Shown here: in pieces, positions 22,945 through 35,520 of the stretch
How the letters are laid out: each line of letters starts with the position of its first letter
Position numbering within the stretch: position 1 is the first letter of the stretch
Source of the DNA: Vigna angularis
Taxonomy: Eukaryota; Streptophyta; Magnoliopsida; Fabales; Fabaceae
DNA: 64,000 nucleotides
Reading direction: 5' to 3'
Assembly: GCF_016808095.1 (NCBI RefSeq)
Contig: NC_068974.1
Coordinates: forward strand, 31,790,825 to 31,854,824
Translations under genes and position numbers: made by a program
The notes under the pieces: model-generated
The model's database searches: none
What the model was told of the DNA's origin: nothing
What the model saw: the letters and a program-made list of their open reading frames with translations, nothing else

Positions 22945-25530
22945 GATGCGTCGATGTTGAGTATGGTTGCGGGAATAATCGATTATTTGGGATGATAATC
23001 GATTATCCACTTCTGCGTGATGTTTCTGGGTAAATTTTACTAAGATAATCGATTGATAATCGATTATCACAATGCATTTTTATGAAAAATGACGAATTTG
23101 ATGAAGAATGTACGTGTACCAAGCCTGAGGAGCTGTGGAACGTGATGACAATTAGAGAATGTATTTAGGGTCAGGTTTGACTTGTGGTATAGATTGGAGC
23201 ATGAATGAGTGTTGGAATGTACCTAAGTATGTGATTGATGAGCATAAGAGTGGAAGATAAGTCTACTTGTTGTACCTAGTAAATTATGGTGTTATCTGTG
23301 AATAGGTGTTTCCTTTTGCCTTGTGTGTATTGGAAGGGTTGTTCGGGTATTGAACCTTCCTTATGTGGGGTTGAAGGTGTCTTCCTTGTCCTTGTGTGGT
23401 AGAATTACATGTTCCTTAGTTGGATTGCGGGACTACTCGAGCGTATCTGTATGGGGAATCTATAGATTAGGTTGTAGGAGTGGCTACAGTTGGTGAGGTA
23501 GGGTACAAGAGTGAGACAGACTCTTTCCACTATGATGTTACGGTACGGTGATGCTCATGGTGTTTTTCATGACTGGGATAATCACGATGGTGATGTATCT
23601 ATGATGATGATCATGATACTTGAGATGCTCCAAGTATTGTTATGCTGATAATGGTGTTATTATAATGGTTATAGTAAGTAGTTAACATAGGTGTTAATGG
23701 ATAGATAGACCAAAGATCTAAGTGTGAGATGTTAAAGATGACATCAATGGTTTAAGATCGAGGATCAAAGATCGAGGATCAAGTAATTCATTATGTTTGA
23801 ATTTTTTTGTTAGAAGATTAAGAATTTTATTGTTATTACTACTATGTATGAGGTGATTGTTTATGGTTGATATAATCATTATGTTTATATCTTGTTATTA
23901 TGATTGCTTTATCGATATTTTATCCCATGCGTGTTGGTGTTTGTATGTTTGTGAAGGATATTATCGGCGATAATCGTATAATGTGTTATGCATGAGAAGA
24001 TGAAATTGCAGATGTTCCAGAGGCATGCTAGATTCGCGACATGCTAGATTCGCGAGATGATGGGAAAGATTTGAGTTTCTCTAAAAAGTTCTTTTAATAT
24101 AGATTTTTGAAAATGTAATTGTAGTTGGTTTATTTCTTTAGTCATTTTAATTACTTTTATATTAATGTAATTGGATAATACTTTTGAAATTATTATGTTT
24201 TAAATAAGTTATGCAGGTTTAAATGATAAGGTTTTTAAAAATTAGGTTTCCACACTAAAAAGAATTTAAAATTTATCGAATTTTGTAAACATGTGACATC
24301 CCAGAATTTGGGAGGTTACAACCACGTGTCAATATTAATATCATCAGTCTATGTCAAGTACCATTGTTTAAGATGAATATTCTCCTCTTTAAAAATTTAT
24401 TATTTGCATAAATATTATATGTATATTTTTATTAACACATACTTTTTAATATTAAATTAAAATAATTAAAGTAATTACATATTAATTTATTGTTCTAACA
24501 ATAATAATTATTATTATTAAAATTTAATTTGTGGATATTAACTATTTAAATTATTGTAAATTTTATTTTTTAATTATATAATAAAAGTTGATTTTTTAAA
24601 TTATTTTCATTTTAAATTTATATTTTTAAGTGAGACTAATATTTGTTCTATATTTTATTTTATTATAATTCAAACAATACTTTGTTACTTATGGTATAAA
24701 CATTTAGAATTAATATATTATTAATTTATATTTTTTTATAAGATTAAAAGTGATTTATTTAAATGGAATGTAATGATATTATTAGAGTTGGTTTAAAAAT
24801 AATTTTAAAAATATTTAATAAAAAAATTAATTTTAATATAAATATCAATATATTATTTATATAAATAATACATTTTTTACAATTTGGAGAAGTAAAATAT
24901 TGTTTCATTTTTAAAAAAATGGACTTAATTAAATAAAAAAGACATATATACAATGATTAAATTAAGTACAAGACAATGATATTTGACACTAGTATAAATT
25001 TTTTTTTGAAAAAAAGTTAAAAATAATTAAAAAAATTAGAAAAAAAAAACTATAAACTAATACGTGAGATGTCTTTAACGTCGTTGGTATGTTACTGACG
25101 AAAATGACCTAATTTAGTTAAGTTTTCAAAAATTGGGACTTGATTGAAATAAAAGTAAAAATGAAGATCTAGTTGCAACATTTAAACTTAAAATGAGACA
25201 AAGAATAATTAAGCCAAATATTATTAAAGATATCATTTATTTAACACGATGTGGGAATGACAATTCAGGACATGATGAGAGTCAACCCACAAAAAAAAGT
25301 GTGGGATGGGCTGAATATTTTAGTTCGCTAGCATGCTTAGACTCGTCTTACATAACTTGCAGTCTATGCAATCAATGATGAGCTAGCCCATATAGTACAC
25401 ATTGACTTAAATGGTTAAAATCCAGTAGCTCCCTCGTTCGCGTTTATTTCATTGTTTCACTCTATTTCAAAGTCATTTCTATTTTCAGTAAATATTTACT
25501 TAAAAATTAGAAATTATAAATATTACTTAA
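22945..25530. other. Intergenic DNA, possibly old LTR sequence
   Basis: No coding sequence. The part right of the CACTA element has several copies of ATAATCGATTATC between 22970 and 23070, and the same word occurs left of the element, so the element inserted into that repeat. At about 24295 a TGTGACATCCC...GGTTACA palindrome-like word resembles the ends of plant gypsy LTRs, but no partner end or target duplication was found. Downstream to 25530 is AT-rich. Confidence 0.4.
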
Positions 25531-25539
25531 TTTAAGAAA

Positions 25540-26227
25540 GGTATGATCATTTCAAAGGTTCCTATTTCTACAGATTCGTATCAATTGGGTCCCTATTTTG
25601 GTAAAATTGAGTCAATAATATCCTTGTCGTTAATTGTTGTGGACGGCGTTAACTTTCTTGCGTGCTGGCATACTGATGTATCCTTTAATAACCACGTGAC
25701 ATAGTGAGATCTCATTACGTGGATTTATTTTAAGTAGGAATGAAAAACAATTTAAACGTGGTCGGCGTGGTGGTCGGTCTGGTGGTCAGCCACTCGGCGT
25801 GGTGGTCGGCCACTCGGCCTGATGGTTGGTTGGCCTAGAGTTCGGCCTGGTAGGTGGTCAGCCTGGTGGTCAGCCACTTGGTCTAGTGGTCCGTCTCCGG
25901 GCCGACCGACCACCAGGTCGACCACCCACCAGGCTGACCGACCATCGTACCGACCACGAGGCCGAATGGCCGACCACGAGGTCGAGTGACCGACTACCAA
26001 GCCGACCATGTCTAAATTGTTTTCCATTCCTACTTAAAATAAATCCACGTAATGAGACCTCACTATGTCACGTGGTTATTAAAGGATACCTCAGCATGTC
26101 ACTAGACAAGAAAGTTAACGTCGTCCACAACAATTAACGGCAAGAACATTATTGACTCAATTTTACCAAAATAAGGACTCAATTGATACAAATCTTCAGA
26201 AATAATGACCTCCGAAATGATTAAACT
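25540..26227. mobile_element. Fold-back element with about 230-base arms and GC-rich core
   Basis: The two arms (25540-25775 and 25998-26227) are inverted copies, for example TATCAATTGGGTCCCTATTTT against AAATAAGGACTCAATTGATA, and CACGTGACATAGTGAG against CTCACTATGTCACGTG. Between them lies a GC-rich core (25758-26010) of GGTCGGCCTGGTGGTC units on one side and their inverses on the other, so nearly the whole element can fold. Putative 9-base target duplications are TTTAAGAAA (25531-25539) and TTTAAAAAA (26228-26236), eight of nine identical. That would fit a Mutator-derived fold-back, but the flanks are low complexity. Confidence 0.75.
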
Positions 26228-26236
26228 TTTAAAAAA

Positions 26237-29200
26237 TAAACTTACATAAATTATTATTTTTATTAATTTAATTAAATAAAGATAAAGTTATTGAAATTAT
26301 TATGTAGGGCCGCATACCGCCTTGTGAACCTACAAAGTAAACAAAAAAAAATTAACCTATATTTCTTATACGAGACAGGCTAATCTAATCGCTTTTTACA
26401 GACTAAATGTGAGATATGTCAAAATAGAATAGGATGAAACAAGCCGCATTGTCACCCCTATAATGATAAGATGTCACCCCTATAATAATAAGATGATTTT
26501 GGTTGTGTTTTTCGTCACTAATATAATTAAACAGTTTTATTTTTTTTAGGTAATCATAATTACATAATCATGTGTATAAGTAAATTTAGGTTAACACTAT
26601 TTTTCTAAAATTTTGCGTAAGATGGGGTGAAAAAAAAAGAAACTTAAAAAGTATCATTTTCTATATGAAATGGGAGCTTTCTTAATAATGTGTTTGAATT
26701 ATTTAGAAATATTTTTTTAAAATATTTCATTTAGATAGCATAATTAAAATGTTTTATATTTTTTTATTTAGATAAAATAATTGAATTTCTTTTTTAAGAA
26801 AATATATTTTAAAATTTACCAAAAATGTTAGTTTAATATAAATATTAAAATAATATTTAATAACTTACTTTTTTTTATAAAGTTATTATTTATTATAATT
26901 ATAAAAATAAATGTAAATAATTTCACAATTTTATTGTTAATAATTATTTTAGTTTAAAAATATTAAATAAAAAATAAGTATTTAAAAAAAAGATTACTAA
27001 AAAGATAAAATTAGTAAAATAATTATTTTAATTTAAAAAACTTTTATTTAAAAGATAAAAATGGAAAAAATGTATATAAAGAGAGAATAGTTAATTGTAA
27101 AATTTATATTTTCTTTGGAGTGAATTTTAAATTTTATTATTTTTATTTAAAATATCTTCTTAAAATTTTTAACTTTTAACTTTATTTTATTTTTTCAAAC
27201 AACTGATTTTACTTTAACAAATTTCAAATTCATCAAATAATTAATTATTTTCTTAGGTTATCTCATCCAAATACAATAAAAAAAAATATTTCATTTTTCT
27301 CAATTAGGGAATGATGGCCAGGTCTTTCTGGATTTTTTCACTTTTAAGAAGACATTTTAACCAGTTTTATTTCTCTTTATGAGAAAGTATGTTTAAATAT
27401 ATTTTAACTTAAAATAGTAATGCGCATAGAACATTCATTAACCAGGTATTTATTATACTTGTGTATTTTCTCCTTTCCTGCTGTACGCACCTAACATGAG
27501 AAAACAAATTAACTTTCTTTTGTTTTCCATTTTATCAAAAACCGTCTAACTAATGATTTCAGTTTCTATTTAACATTTTTATTTTCCTATTTTTTATTAT
27601 ATAATTTATTTTAGTAAGTTAAAATTTAATAGCTATATTAGTTTTAATTTTATTTATTAATTAAAATAAAAATATGTATTATTACTTTTATATTTAATGT
27701 GTAACAAACAATTTAAATGAAAAGAATTTCGGAGAAATAATATAAATGACTTACTAAAGTGGAACAGAAAAACTAAAATGCACTTACTATATATTCTTTT
27801 CTGCAAATTTCTTTCAAATTGCACTTGTACCATGACGCATTTTAAGTTTAAAGCTTATATGTTATTTAGACCATATTGTCATGACAAATTTTTAAAAATA
27901 AATATGAAATATGACCCTATATCATAAGAACAATAAAATATTTTAAATTTTAAAAAATTTGAGTGCAAACAATTATTAAAATGTAAACAAAATTCTTCTA
28001 TTACAACAAAACTTGCAAAAAGATTTTGAACGTATCTCTCCTAAACCATTCTAATTTAACGTAAATATTTCTGTTAACATGAATTCGAAATTTAATTTCT
28101 TGAATATTGAAAAAGTAACTCTTTCTGTTAGATTCAATTTCCAAAAAGTAATTCTAAAAGAGAAAAAAAAAGAGGAAAAAAAATTAACTATCTTCATAAA
28201 CTAAAACTAACTTATAAAATAATCAGAAAATTTTATCTTCCATCATTCTCTCAAAAGATCGATTTCTATGTCATACATAAACCAATTTAATAGTTAAAAT
28301 TATTTCATTTTCTTTATTCTCTTTAGTTTTTGTTTTTCATTAATAGTTTACTTCATAGCTTTTTCAGTTGTGACTAGTGCTAGTCTAAAGTTATATATGA
28401 TTGAATTTCACTTCACTTCGGTGAGATCACTATAGACACAAGAGTTATAGTCGTTGAGCTTCTCCCAAAAGACATTAATAAAATCTTTTACCAATGGATC
28501 ATGACATGAGTCAATTATAAAAGTGGTTTTGTCCGCACACATTATATTTAACCACTACACTGAATTTGAAACCTACCACTAACTCTAAAACTATATTTAA
28601 AAGGATAAATAATCTAAAAATATATTTGTAAGGATAACTAATAAATTTAATGTAATAATTGTTGACTTATTTTATTTTCAAAACAGTAAAAAAAACTAAA
28701 ATATCAATACAATAACTTTAATTTTGTTAATTTTATTTCAACTTTATTAATAATCAATACAATTAAGTATGTATTTACTTTTTCTAATAATTAACACATG
28801 TTATTTTTAACAAAAAAAATATTAATAACCAATTAACATTGAAGTAACCACTAAAAATTTTAAATTTATAAAATAAAAAATAAAGAATTAAAATCTCCCT
28901 TCAAAGTTAATTACTTACAATTACTAAATATCAAACATTATTACTGATAAAAAAAAGCTAAAAATCAAACATATATTTAATTATCTCAACCGTTAAAAGA
29001 ATCCAAACAAAAATAAAATTTCTATATGTAATTGTTTTATTATACTAAAAACTAAACATATAAATACTTATTGTCCTAAAATGATTATTTATCATATGTA
29101 TAATTAATCTCCAGAAAACAGTTTTGAAACATACAATTTCCTATATTTATAATAAATAGCAAAATCTAATCATATCTATAAGAAATAACAAAACAATTTC

Positions 29201-31351
29201 ACTCAATCATAAATTTCTCTATAATCTAGTCAGAACTTAAAACGTACAGAAAAAACCCAGCTCTTTTTCTTGTTTTTAGGACTCCTTTTCACAAAAACAT
29301 GAGATCAAAGAACCATTCTTACGGACACATCTATGACCGCAACCAATCTCACATTCATGACATATTAAAATAATGATAAATTTATATTAAAAACTATGTT
29401 AAAATTGTTTTGATATTATTTTGAGCTTCTAATTAATTACACACTTTGCCCCCACCATCCCTTTTTCTGTTTCATATTTTCGAGGACTATGAGAAACCAG
29501 ATGCTCAAAACTATCTTCACCCAGGCCATTTCCTTCACCCAGCGGGTTGCCCATTCTTTCTCTTTCAGAAGAATTGTGTCCTCTTTTAGAAGCATATTAT
29601 AATTATAAAGCTACTAATATTATAATAAGCCTATTGCAAATGACCAATCTTTCTGTTTCACACTTTATCGCACTGAAATCACACTGAAGCATACTAAAGA
29701 AGATAGAACGTATTCAAGAACATCTTCAAACATAACTTCATATAATGGCCAGAAAAACAAGACTCTTCTCATATTTGTCTGACTTTAGGTTATTCTTTTA
29801 CGTTTAAGTGAGATAGGAATAGAGGGAGAGAAAGATATACAAGTTAAAATTTATGTCCAAAGGCTATCCCTCATCTTTTTTTCATCTATTTAAGGACGAG
29901 AATAGATTGGTACTAAAGAGAATGTTCCCATATCGACATTGCTATTATATCTGTAAGTATTTTATATACCCAGACCCGAAACCTGCTACAAATAGTTAAA
30001 CTTGAATATGATATTTCAAAATAACATAATGCATGTATTTAACAAACTAACATTAATAATAATAAACCGATAAAAAAAATATAAATTGAAGTACATCCTC
30101 TTCGTTCAAAATATATACAATGATAATTCATTTCTACCTATAAAAGTATTCCAAAAGTACTTAAAAACCTTTCATCTTCTAGTCATAAAATATCATAAAT
30201 ACATTATGCAGGTTTTCGCAAATTTAGGCACTATAACACCTATAATGTTGTATCAATACATGCAAAAGTCTAGGTAAATATCTATACAGGATCAGATCCA
30301 CTGCAAGAAACTTATATTAATACCCATCAAATTTGGGTTTGATTGACATCCCTATTTCCATTCCATTCTTTCATTCATAAGCACAGATTAAGTTTTCTTC
30401 ATAGTTGCTAACCTACATAACCAGAGTAACAATATCTCCTCCTCTACTTGTTTTTAGTCTGTAAAATTATTGACGATAATACAAACATCAGTATCATCAA
30501 CACTGAAATAAATCAGGTCTCCAATAAACAAGACCAAACAGAGCCACCATATCCGAATTTGTCAGATATGTATCTCACTGTACACTGTGGGGGCAAAACA
30601 ACATTGGGTAATCAATGCCCTGACCAATCTGTTTTTTACAGGATTACCAAACGTTGAAATTCGAAAGACAGGTTAAAGGAAAAATTATCCATTTACCATT
30701 AACCCTGAAAAAGGGAGCTAGACCAAATCTGAGCATGACAGCTTGAACGTACCAACAATATTCATTAGATTTAGGGTCCAGTTGGAGCTTCCAATTCCAT
30801 GGTCACGTGTTTAAAAGCAGAGAAATAAACCACATTTATGCATTAAATCATCCTATAAGTCATAGTATGTCAGAGATTACATAGTCTATTACTCCATTTG
30901 TATAACCTCCTTAAAACATCAGCATTCCACAACATCTAAATGCCCAATTTTACATAACTCATTCTAGAAGGTAGATGTCAATATAAAATCATTCCCTAAT
31001 CTTCACTTAATTACTTACAACTTTTAAAATAGTCAGATCACAACATGATACCAGAGCTTCAACAGTTCCACGAGAAAATGGTCCGAGGTTCCACTCTCGT
31101 TCTTAGAAAAACTAAAATTCATTTTCTCTCTATACTCTTCACCATCGTTAATTATTTCCATTCTGTAGGTAAGCGCATAATTTACATTTTCTCAGGCAAA
31201 CAAAGCGAAACGAAAAGAGGAAGTAAGGGAACCCTAGGAGTTGCGATAGACAGGGAAATTCACTAGTTCAGGACAAATTCAGATTCAGTAGAATAGAATT
31301 CAATCAATAAGTTAAAATTAAACACTAATAGAAGAATTTGAATTGAATGAA
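26237..31351. other. Long AT-rich intergenic region
   Basis: Five kilobases with no supportable gene. The 26240-29450 part is extremely AT-rich with short homopolymers. Short open frames at 30086-30277, 30448-30657 and 31045-31266 have no recognisable domains. The segment 31045-31350 probably includes the 3' untranslated region of the S40-like gene. Confidence 0.5.
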
Positions 31352-32059
31352 TCAACCGAGGAAACCTGTTTGGCGCCAAACAGCATTTCGAACCTGACGC
31401 AGGTCCCTTCCTTTCAGCGTTCTCCCTATCCCTTCCATAACCGAATAAGCAAGAATCGGCGATTGCGCTGAGTTCCTCGCCACGATTTCGTGCGGCGGCA
31501 CCATCTCCCCATCTTCATCCTCCTCGTCGTCATCATCGAACTCGCACTGCCTCCGCCGCGCCTTATCCGACAAGATCGGGACGTTTACCGGCGCGGACTG
31601 GTGGAACTTGAAGGAGGAAGGTTGCGCCGGGGGCGGAGGCCGCGGGATGGCGGGAATGACGCGCGAGGAGGAGGAGGAAGAGGAAGCGGAGGATATGGAG
31701 GAGATTGAGGCCTTGTGGAAGTGCTGCGAAACGTTTCGGAGGCTGTGGGAGGTTTCGTTCTCGGGGAGCGCGGCGAGTATGCCGTGAGAGTGGTGGTTGT
31801 GGTTGTGGTGGTGATGGAGGAGGTGGTGGTTGGGAGTGGCAGACGCAGAGGAGGACGTAGAAGAGGAAGGAGTGGAGGCGTTGTAGTGGTTTAAATCGGT
31901 GTGGTAGTCGCCGTTAAAGAAAACTACGTCGTCCTCTTGGAGCTCAACGTTGGTGGCGACGAACGGGGAGTGCGGCGGCGCGTGAGACGGAACGCCTAGG
32001 TAGCGCTCTGTGGCGGAGGGCTTTCGGCTCGGGAGACGGTTCGTGCCGAATGGATCCAT
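31352..32059 (-). CDS. S40-type senescence regulator (DUF584) protein
   Basis: A single uninterrupted 235-codon frame from an ATG at 32059 to TGA at 31352. The N-terminus has the motif ATERYLGVPSH. The middle is low complexity: Ser runs, a His-rich patch (HHLLHHHHNHNHHSHG), and a Pro-rich patch (IPRPPPPAQPSSFKFHQSAP). An acidic run (DDDDEEDEDGE) follows. The C-terminus is the family signature: MVPPHEIVAR, then SVMEGIGRTLKGRDLRQVRNA and VWRQTGFLG. Members of the S40 family are plant nuclear or cytoplasmic proteins associated with leaf senescence and stress; the barley founder is HvS40. They are normally intronless, as here, and of similar length. The reading frame is intact. The target process is inferred only from the family. 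Confidence 0.93.
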   Translation of the reverse strand: MDPFGTNRLPSRKPSATERYLGVPSHAPPHSPFVATNVELQEDDVVFFNGDYHTDLNHYNASTPSSSTSSSASATPNHHLLHHHHNHNHHSHGILAALPENETSHSLRNVSQHFHKASISSISSASSSSSSSRVIPAIPRPPPPAQPSSFKFHQSAPVNVPILSDKARRRQCEFDDDDEEDEDGEMVPPHEIVARNSAQSPILAYSVMEGIGRTLKGRDLRQVRNAVWRQTGFLG

Positions 32060-32896
32060 GCCGGTTCGGTTCGGAACACCGAGAGAAACGGAAAGAAAAT
32101 AGGAATAACAGAGCGCACACTTGGTGAACGGTGACGAGACTGAAGGGGCTAATGGCTAAGCTTTTTCTTTCCTTTTAACAAAAAAATATTTTTCTTACAT
32201 ATTAAAATAATTTGGTAACTGAAATGGACGGTTATGATTTTTTTAATACAGAAAAAGAGTTACCCTCAATAATTTTATTCTGCATACATATAAATTGATC
32301 TACGACATGTGTGTGATGTTCGAATGAAACACTATTCAAATTACTGTCTGTCATGACAGTAAACACCACATCCTTTACACTAATCAGAATTTTAACTGGT
32401 TTTGTATGTTTAATGATTCTTATTATAATGTTTCAAAAGTCACATCTATCATATATATTTTTTAATTAATAATATAAATATAAAAAAATTAGACTTTCTG
32501 TTGTTTTTATTTATTTTTAATGTTTCTAAAAATTGAAATTTTCTTTTCTTTCTTACTTATTTGATTAATTATGAACCACCCTATAAAATAATTAAGAGAA
32601 CGGATTTTTTTATAAATTGAATTCGAATATTTTATTATTAAAATATAAATTTTATAGAGGAAAATCAATTAGTTTAATTTTATTATATGAAGATTATCAT
32701 CTCTTAATTTTTTTTTTCTTTTGTTTTTTACTTTTTCTTTGGATTTTTGTTATTTATGTTTATGGAGATCGGAAACTTTTACGAAGATCTTGACATATAA
32801 TCTTACCTTATCAAAGTTTTCTTTTGGAACATCTTTAGTTATTTTCTTAATTAATTTCTTATAAGTTTTGCATATATTTACTATTGAGTGTTTGCA
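32060..32896. other. Upstream region of the S40-like gene
   Basis: The first 100 bases left of the ATG on the minus strand are CT-rich and look like a 5' untranslated leader. The promoter should lie further right, but no box can be singled out in this AT-rich DNA. No other gene is seen to 32896. Confidence 0.4.
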
Positions 32897-33187
32897 TTAT
32901 AGTTTAAAGTGGTTGAAGATGAAAATATGTTTCATTAGAATTGTTAAGATATCTAATTGACTTAATTGACTAACCATTTGGTTCTCATTATCACTCACTT
33001 CTGTAATCTTCTCTGCTGTTGTTCCAGTTTCAAAAATCTCTTCTTGTGCTAATCTCACAGAGGAACAACAGGCATAAATTACAGTCGAATGTGAGACTGG
33101 GTTAGCCTGAACTACATTGGAATCTGGAATCAAACGTTTTCTTGCAGAGGAAGGGAGGTCCGAAGACTCTGACTGAACATTGAACAC
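32897..33187 (-). pseudogene. Possible exon fragment of unknown gene
   Basis: A minus-strand frame that after an AATGTTCAG acceptor-like site reads SESSDLPSSARKRLIPDSNV and later VRLAQEEIFETGTTAEKITE. The composition (Ser, Glu, Lys, balanced) is unlike the surrounding AT-rich noise and looks like a coding exon of a large protein. I do not recognise the family, and no flanking exons are visible. It may be a relic or a captured fragment. Confidence 0.3.
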
Positions 33188-33630
33188 AAACCAACCATGT
33201 GCAAGTTACAGATAAAATCAATGGTAAAGATGTTACTTACATCCACAAGAATGATAAAAACATTTGCATAAGTGTATGAAATTTTTAATTTAAATTGTAT
33301 CTATTTATAAAACTTAATTATAGATGTCATTCAATATATAATTAATATAAAAATTTTGTCTTTTTTTAAATAAAATAATAAAAAGATTATATTATTTATT
33401 TATTTAGAGTTTAGTATGATGCAATAAAGACATGATAAATATGTTTAAGTATTGAAAAAAATAAATAATTATTTCTTAAGTTAAAAATGGAAATATCGAA
33501 ATCAGATGAGTTAAATATATTTTAAATGAATATAATATTAACGAATTTGAATTGATCTACTGGTAATATAATGTATAGGTTAAGAATTTTTGGTTTTATT
33601 TTTGTTATTTGCTGTGTTTTATTTTTTTGG
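33188..33630. other. AT-rich spacer
   Basis: No gene, repeat or RNA feature recognised. Confidence 0.4.
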
Positions 33631-33639
33631 CATCAGTTT

Positions 33640-33680
33640 TTTTTTTAACTTAGGCTACGGAAGCCAATAAGCAAAGGGTC
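33640..33680. repeat. Direct repeat, copy 1 (CTTAGGCTACGGAAGCC)
   Basis: A T-run followed by AACTTAGGCTACGGAAGCC and AATAAGCAAAGGGT. The same words recur in the same orientation at 34850-34890, 1.2 kb away, also after a T-run. Confidence 0.7.
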
Positions 33681-33889
33681 AGAGTGGATGTTGCTCCCTC
33701 CACCACCACCCCTGCTCCCATCACCTCCCCAATTTTTTTTATTTCTAAAAATTATCCTTTTGTTTAAATTTTATTACTTTTATCATTTAGATTTTATAAT
33801 ATATTTGAAAACTCTAATTTTACACACCTGCACCCCATCACTACATCTCTCACAGATTTTCTCTTCTTTTCTCATTTCTGTTTAAATTT

Positions 33890-34090
33890 TTCTTCTTCTT
33901 TCTCTTTTTTTTCATTCATTTTCTCTTCCTCATTGCTTTCATTGCCGTCGATTCCTGGTGTGGAGGAAGCGAATACACTGGAGGTGGTGGCGGCGACGAG
34001 TACCCTGGTGGTGGTGGCGAGTACACCGCCGGTGGGGGCGGAGGGGAACGGGGGCAATACAAAGCCGCTACTGTACTTGCATGCTTGTTT
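33890..34090 (+). pseudogene. Glycine-rich protein fragment
   Basis: A plus-strand frame without an ATG begins with a very hydrophobic, Phe/Leu-rich stretch ending HFLFLIAFIAVDSWCGGSEY. It continues as GGGGGDEYPGGGGEYTAGGG and ends ERGQYKAATVLACLF before a stop. The combination of signal-like start and GGGEYTGGG repeats resembles a small glycine-rich secreted protein. The missing start and the position between two direct repeats suggest a relic rather than a gene. Confidence 0.35.
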
Positions 34091-34849
34091 TCAATTTTGT
34101 AAATTGAATTAGAGTATAAAGCATTTTGAACGATGAAACAAAGTTTACCCGGAAGAAGAAATATTAGGATGTTCTAAGGAAGCAGAGAGGGTAGGATGTA
34201 CGGAACCGGAGCTGACTGACTTGGCTCGACGGGTCAATGGCGTTTCAGGGAGAGGCAACGGTTGCGACAGATTAGAGAGGGAGCGGTGTTCAGAAGCGTA
34301 GCGGGGCTCCAGCAAGACAGAAAAAAGTCAGTGGAGTGGAAGAAGGAGAAGCCAATGTCATGGTTGCTGAGGTGGCGGAGCTTCCTCTGCCTGGTCAACC
34401 GCCGTGGTGGAGTGTTGTCATCGGGTCCGGCATCGTTGAGGTGGGCTCCGGTGGAAAGTGATTTTCTGGAAAGAGACATCGGAGAGTGGTGATTGTTGGT
34501 GAAAGATGGTTGTGTATTTAACAATTGGTGGTTGCAACAGGATTATAACATTGCGAAGCAAAACTATGGAAACAACCTACACTGTTTAGGGTAGACTTTG
34601 GTTGTTAATAATTTCCATGTTCCAACGAGGATTGTCTTGTGTCTGGAAAAATACATATTGCACTGTCTTCCAAAGTATAGAGTGACTGCAAAATCACAAC
34701 GAGGAAGAAGATGTATTAACTCTAAAAATTAAACTAAATTTGACTGAAGGGCAAAACAGAAACGGGGAGGTGTTGGGAGCAAGGGAGTGGTGGTGTAGGG
34801 AGCAACGTCCAGTCAGAGACAGGGTCATTTGTTTTTTTTTTTTTTTTGA
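34091..34849. other. Unassigned sequence between direct repeats
   Basis: Moderately GC-rich, with overlapping short frames on both strands (34234-34524 minus, 34262-34492 plus). None resembles a known protein. With the flanking direct repeats it may be part of an unclassified mobile element. Confidence 0.35.
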
Positions 34850-34890
34850 ACTTAGGCTACGGAAGCCCATAAGCAAAGAGTGAGAGACAG
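34850..34890. repeat. Direct repeat, copy 2 (CTTAGGCTACGGAAGCC)
   Basis: Second copy of the word seen at 33640-33680, following a run of about 16 T and continuing CATAAGCAAAGAGT. Confidence 0.7.
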
Positions 34891-34964
34891 AAGGAGAGGC
34901 TCGTTCCTTCTTTCCTTGCTTTTCTTGACATTTCTATTTTCTCCCTTCTCTTTTTTCTTTTTTT

Positions 34965-35511
34965 GTTTAATGTTTCGGTAGGTCCTATTTTTGTCCAGAT
35001 CTCAAATAGGTTTCCTCATTTTGGCGTCTCAATTAGGTTTTTATTTTTGTAAAATTGAATCAAATAGAGATTTGTCGTCAAATTGAAAAGACACAGTTAA
35101 GGAAGATGTTACCTAACGTGACATGCTGACATCCTGGTGGTATATGAGAAGCCAATTCAATGATATATGACTCGTTATAGTAGTAGCATGACTTGTTTAG
35201 TACTGTACGGTCTCCTACACCACCAGGTCGAGTGGTCGACCACCGACCGAGTGGCCGACTATCTAGCCGACCATCAGACTGAGAGGCCGATCATCTGCCC
35301 AAGTGGCCGACCACCAGGTTGTCAGCATGCCAACTTCCCTTACACATGTATACTATCAGCATGCCACGTAACACCTCATTAAGGGCGTCTTTTCAATTTG
35401 ACGAGAAGGCTCTTTGATTCAATTTTACAAAAATAAAAACACAATTGAGATATAAAAAAAAACCTATTTAAAATTTTAGACGAAAATAAGAACTTACGTA
35501 AACATCAAACC
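34965..35511. mobile_element. Second fold-back element, same family
   Basis: Inverted arms of about 170-200 bases: TTTTTGTAAAATTGAATCAAA on the left mirrors TTTGATTCAATTTTACAAAAA on the right. They enclose a GC-rich core at 35210-35330 of GTGGCCGACCACC-type units like those at 25758-26010. Sequence style of arms and core marks it as a relative of that element. A possible 9-base duplication TCTTTTTTT flanks it, but it lies in T-runs and carries little weight. Confidence 0.65.
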
Positions 35512-35520
35512 TCTTTTTTT

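Noticed and set aside
31490..31708. Arg/Gly-rich plus-strand frame.
   Set aside because: Antisense shadow of the S40-like gene.
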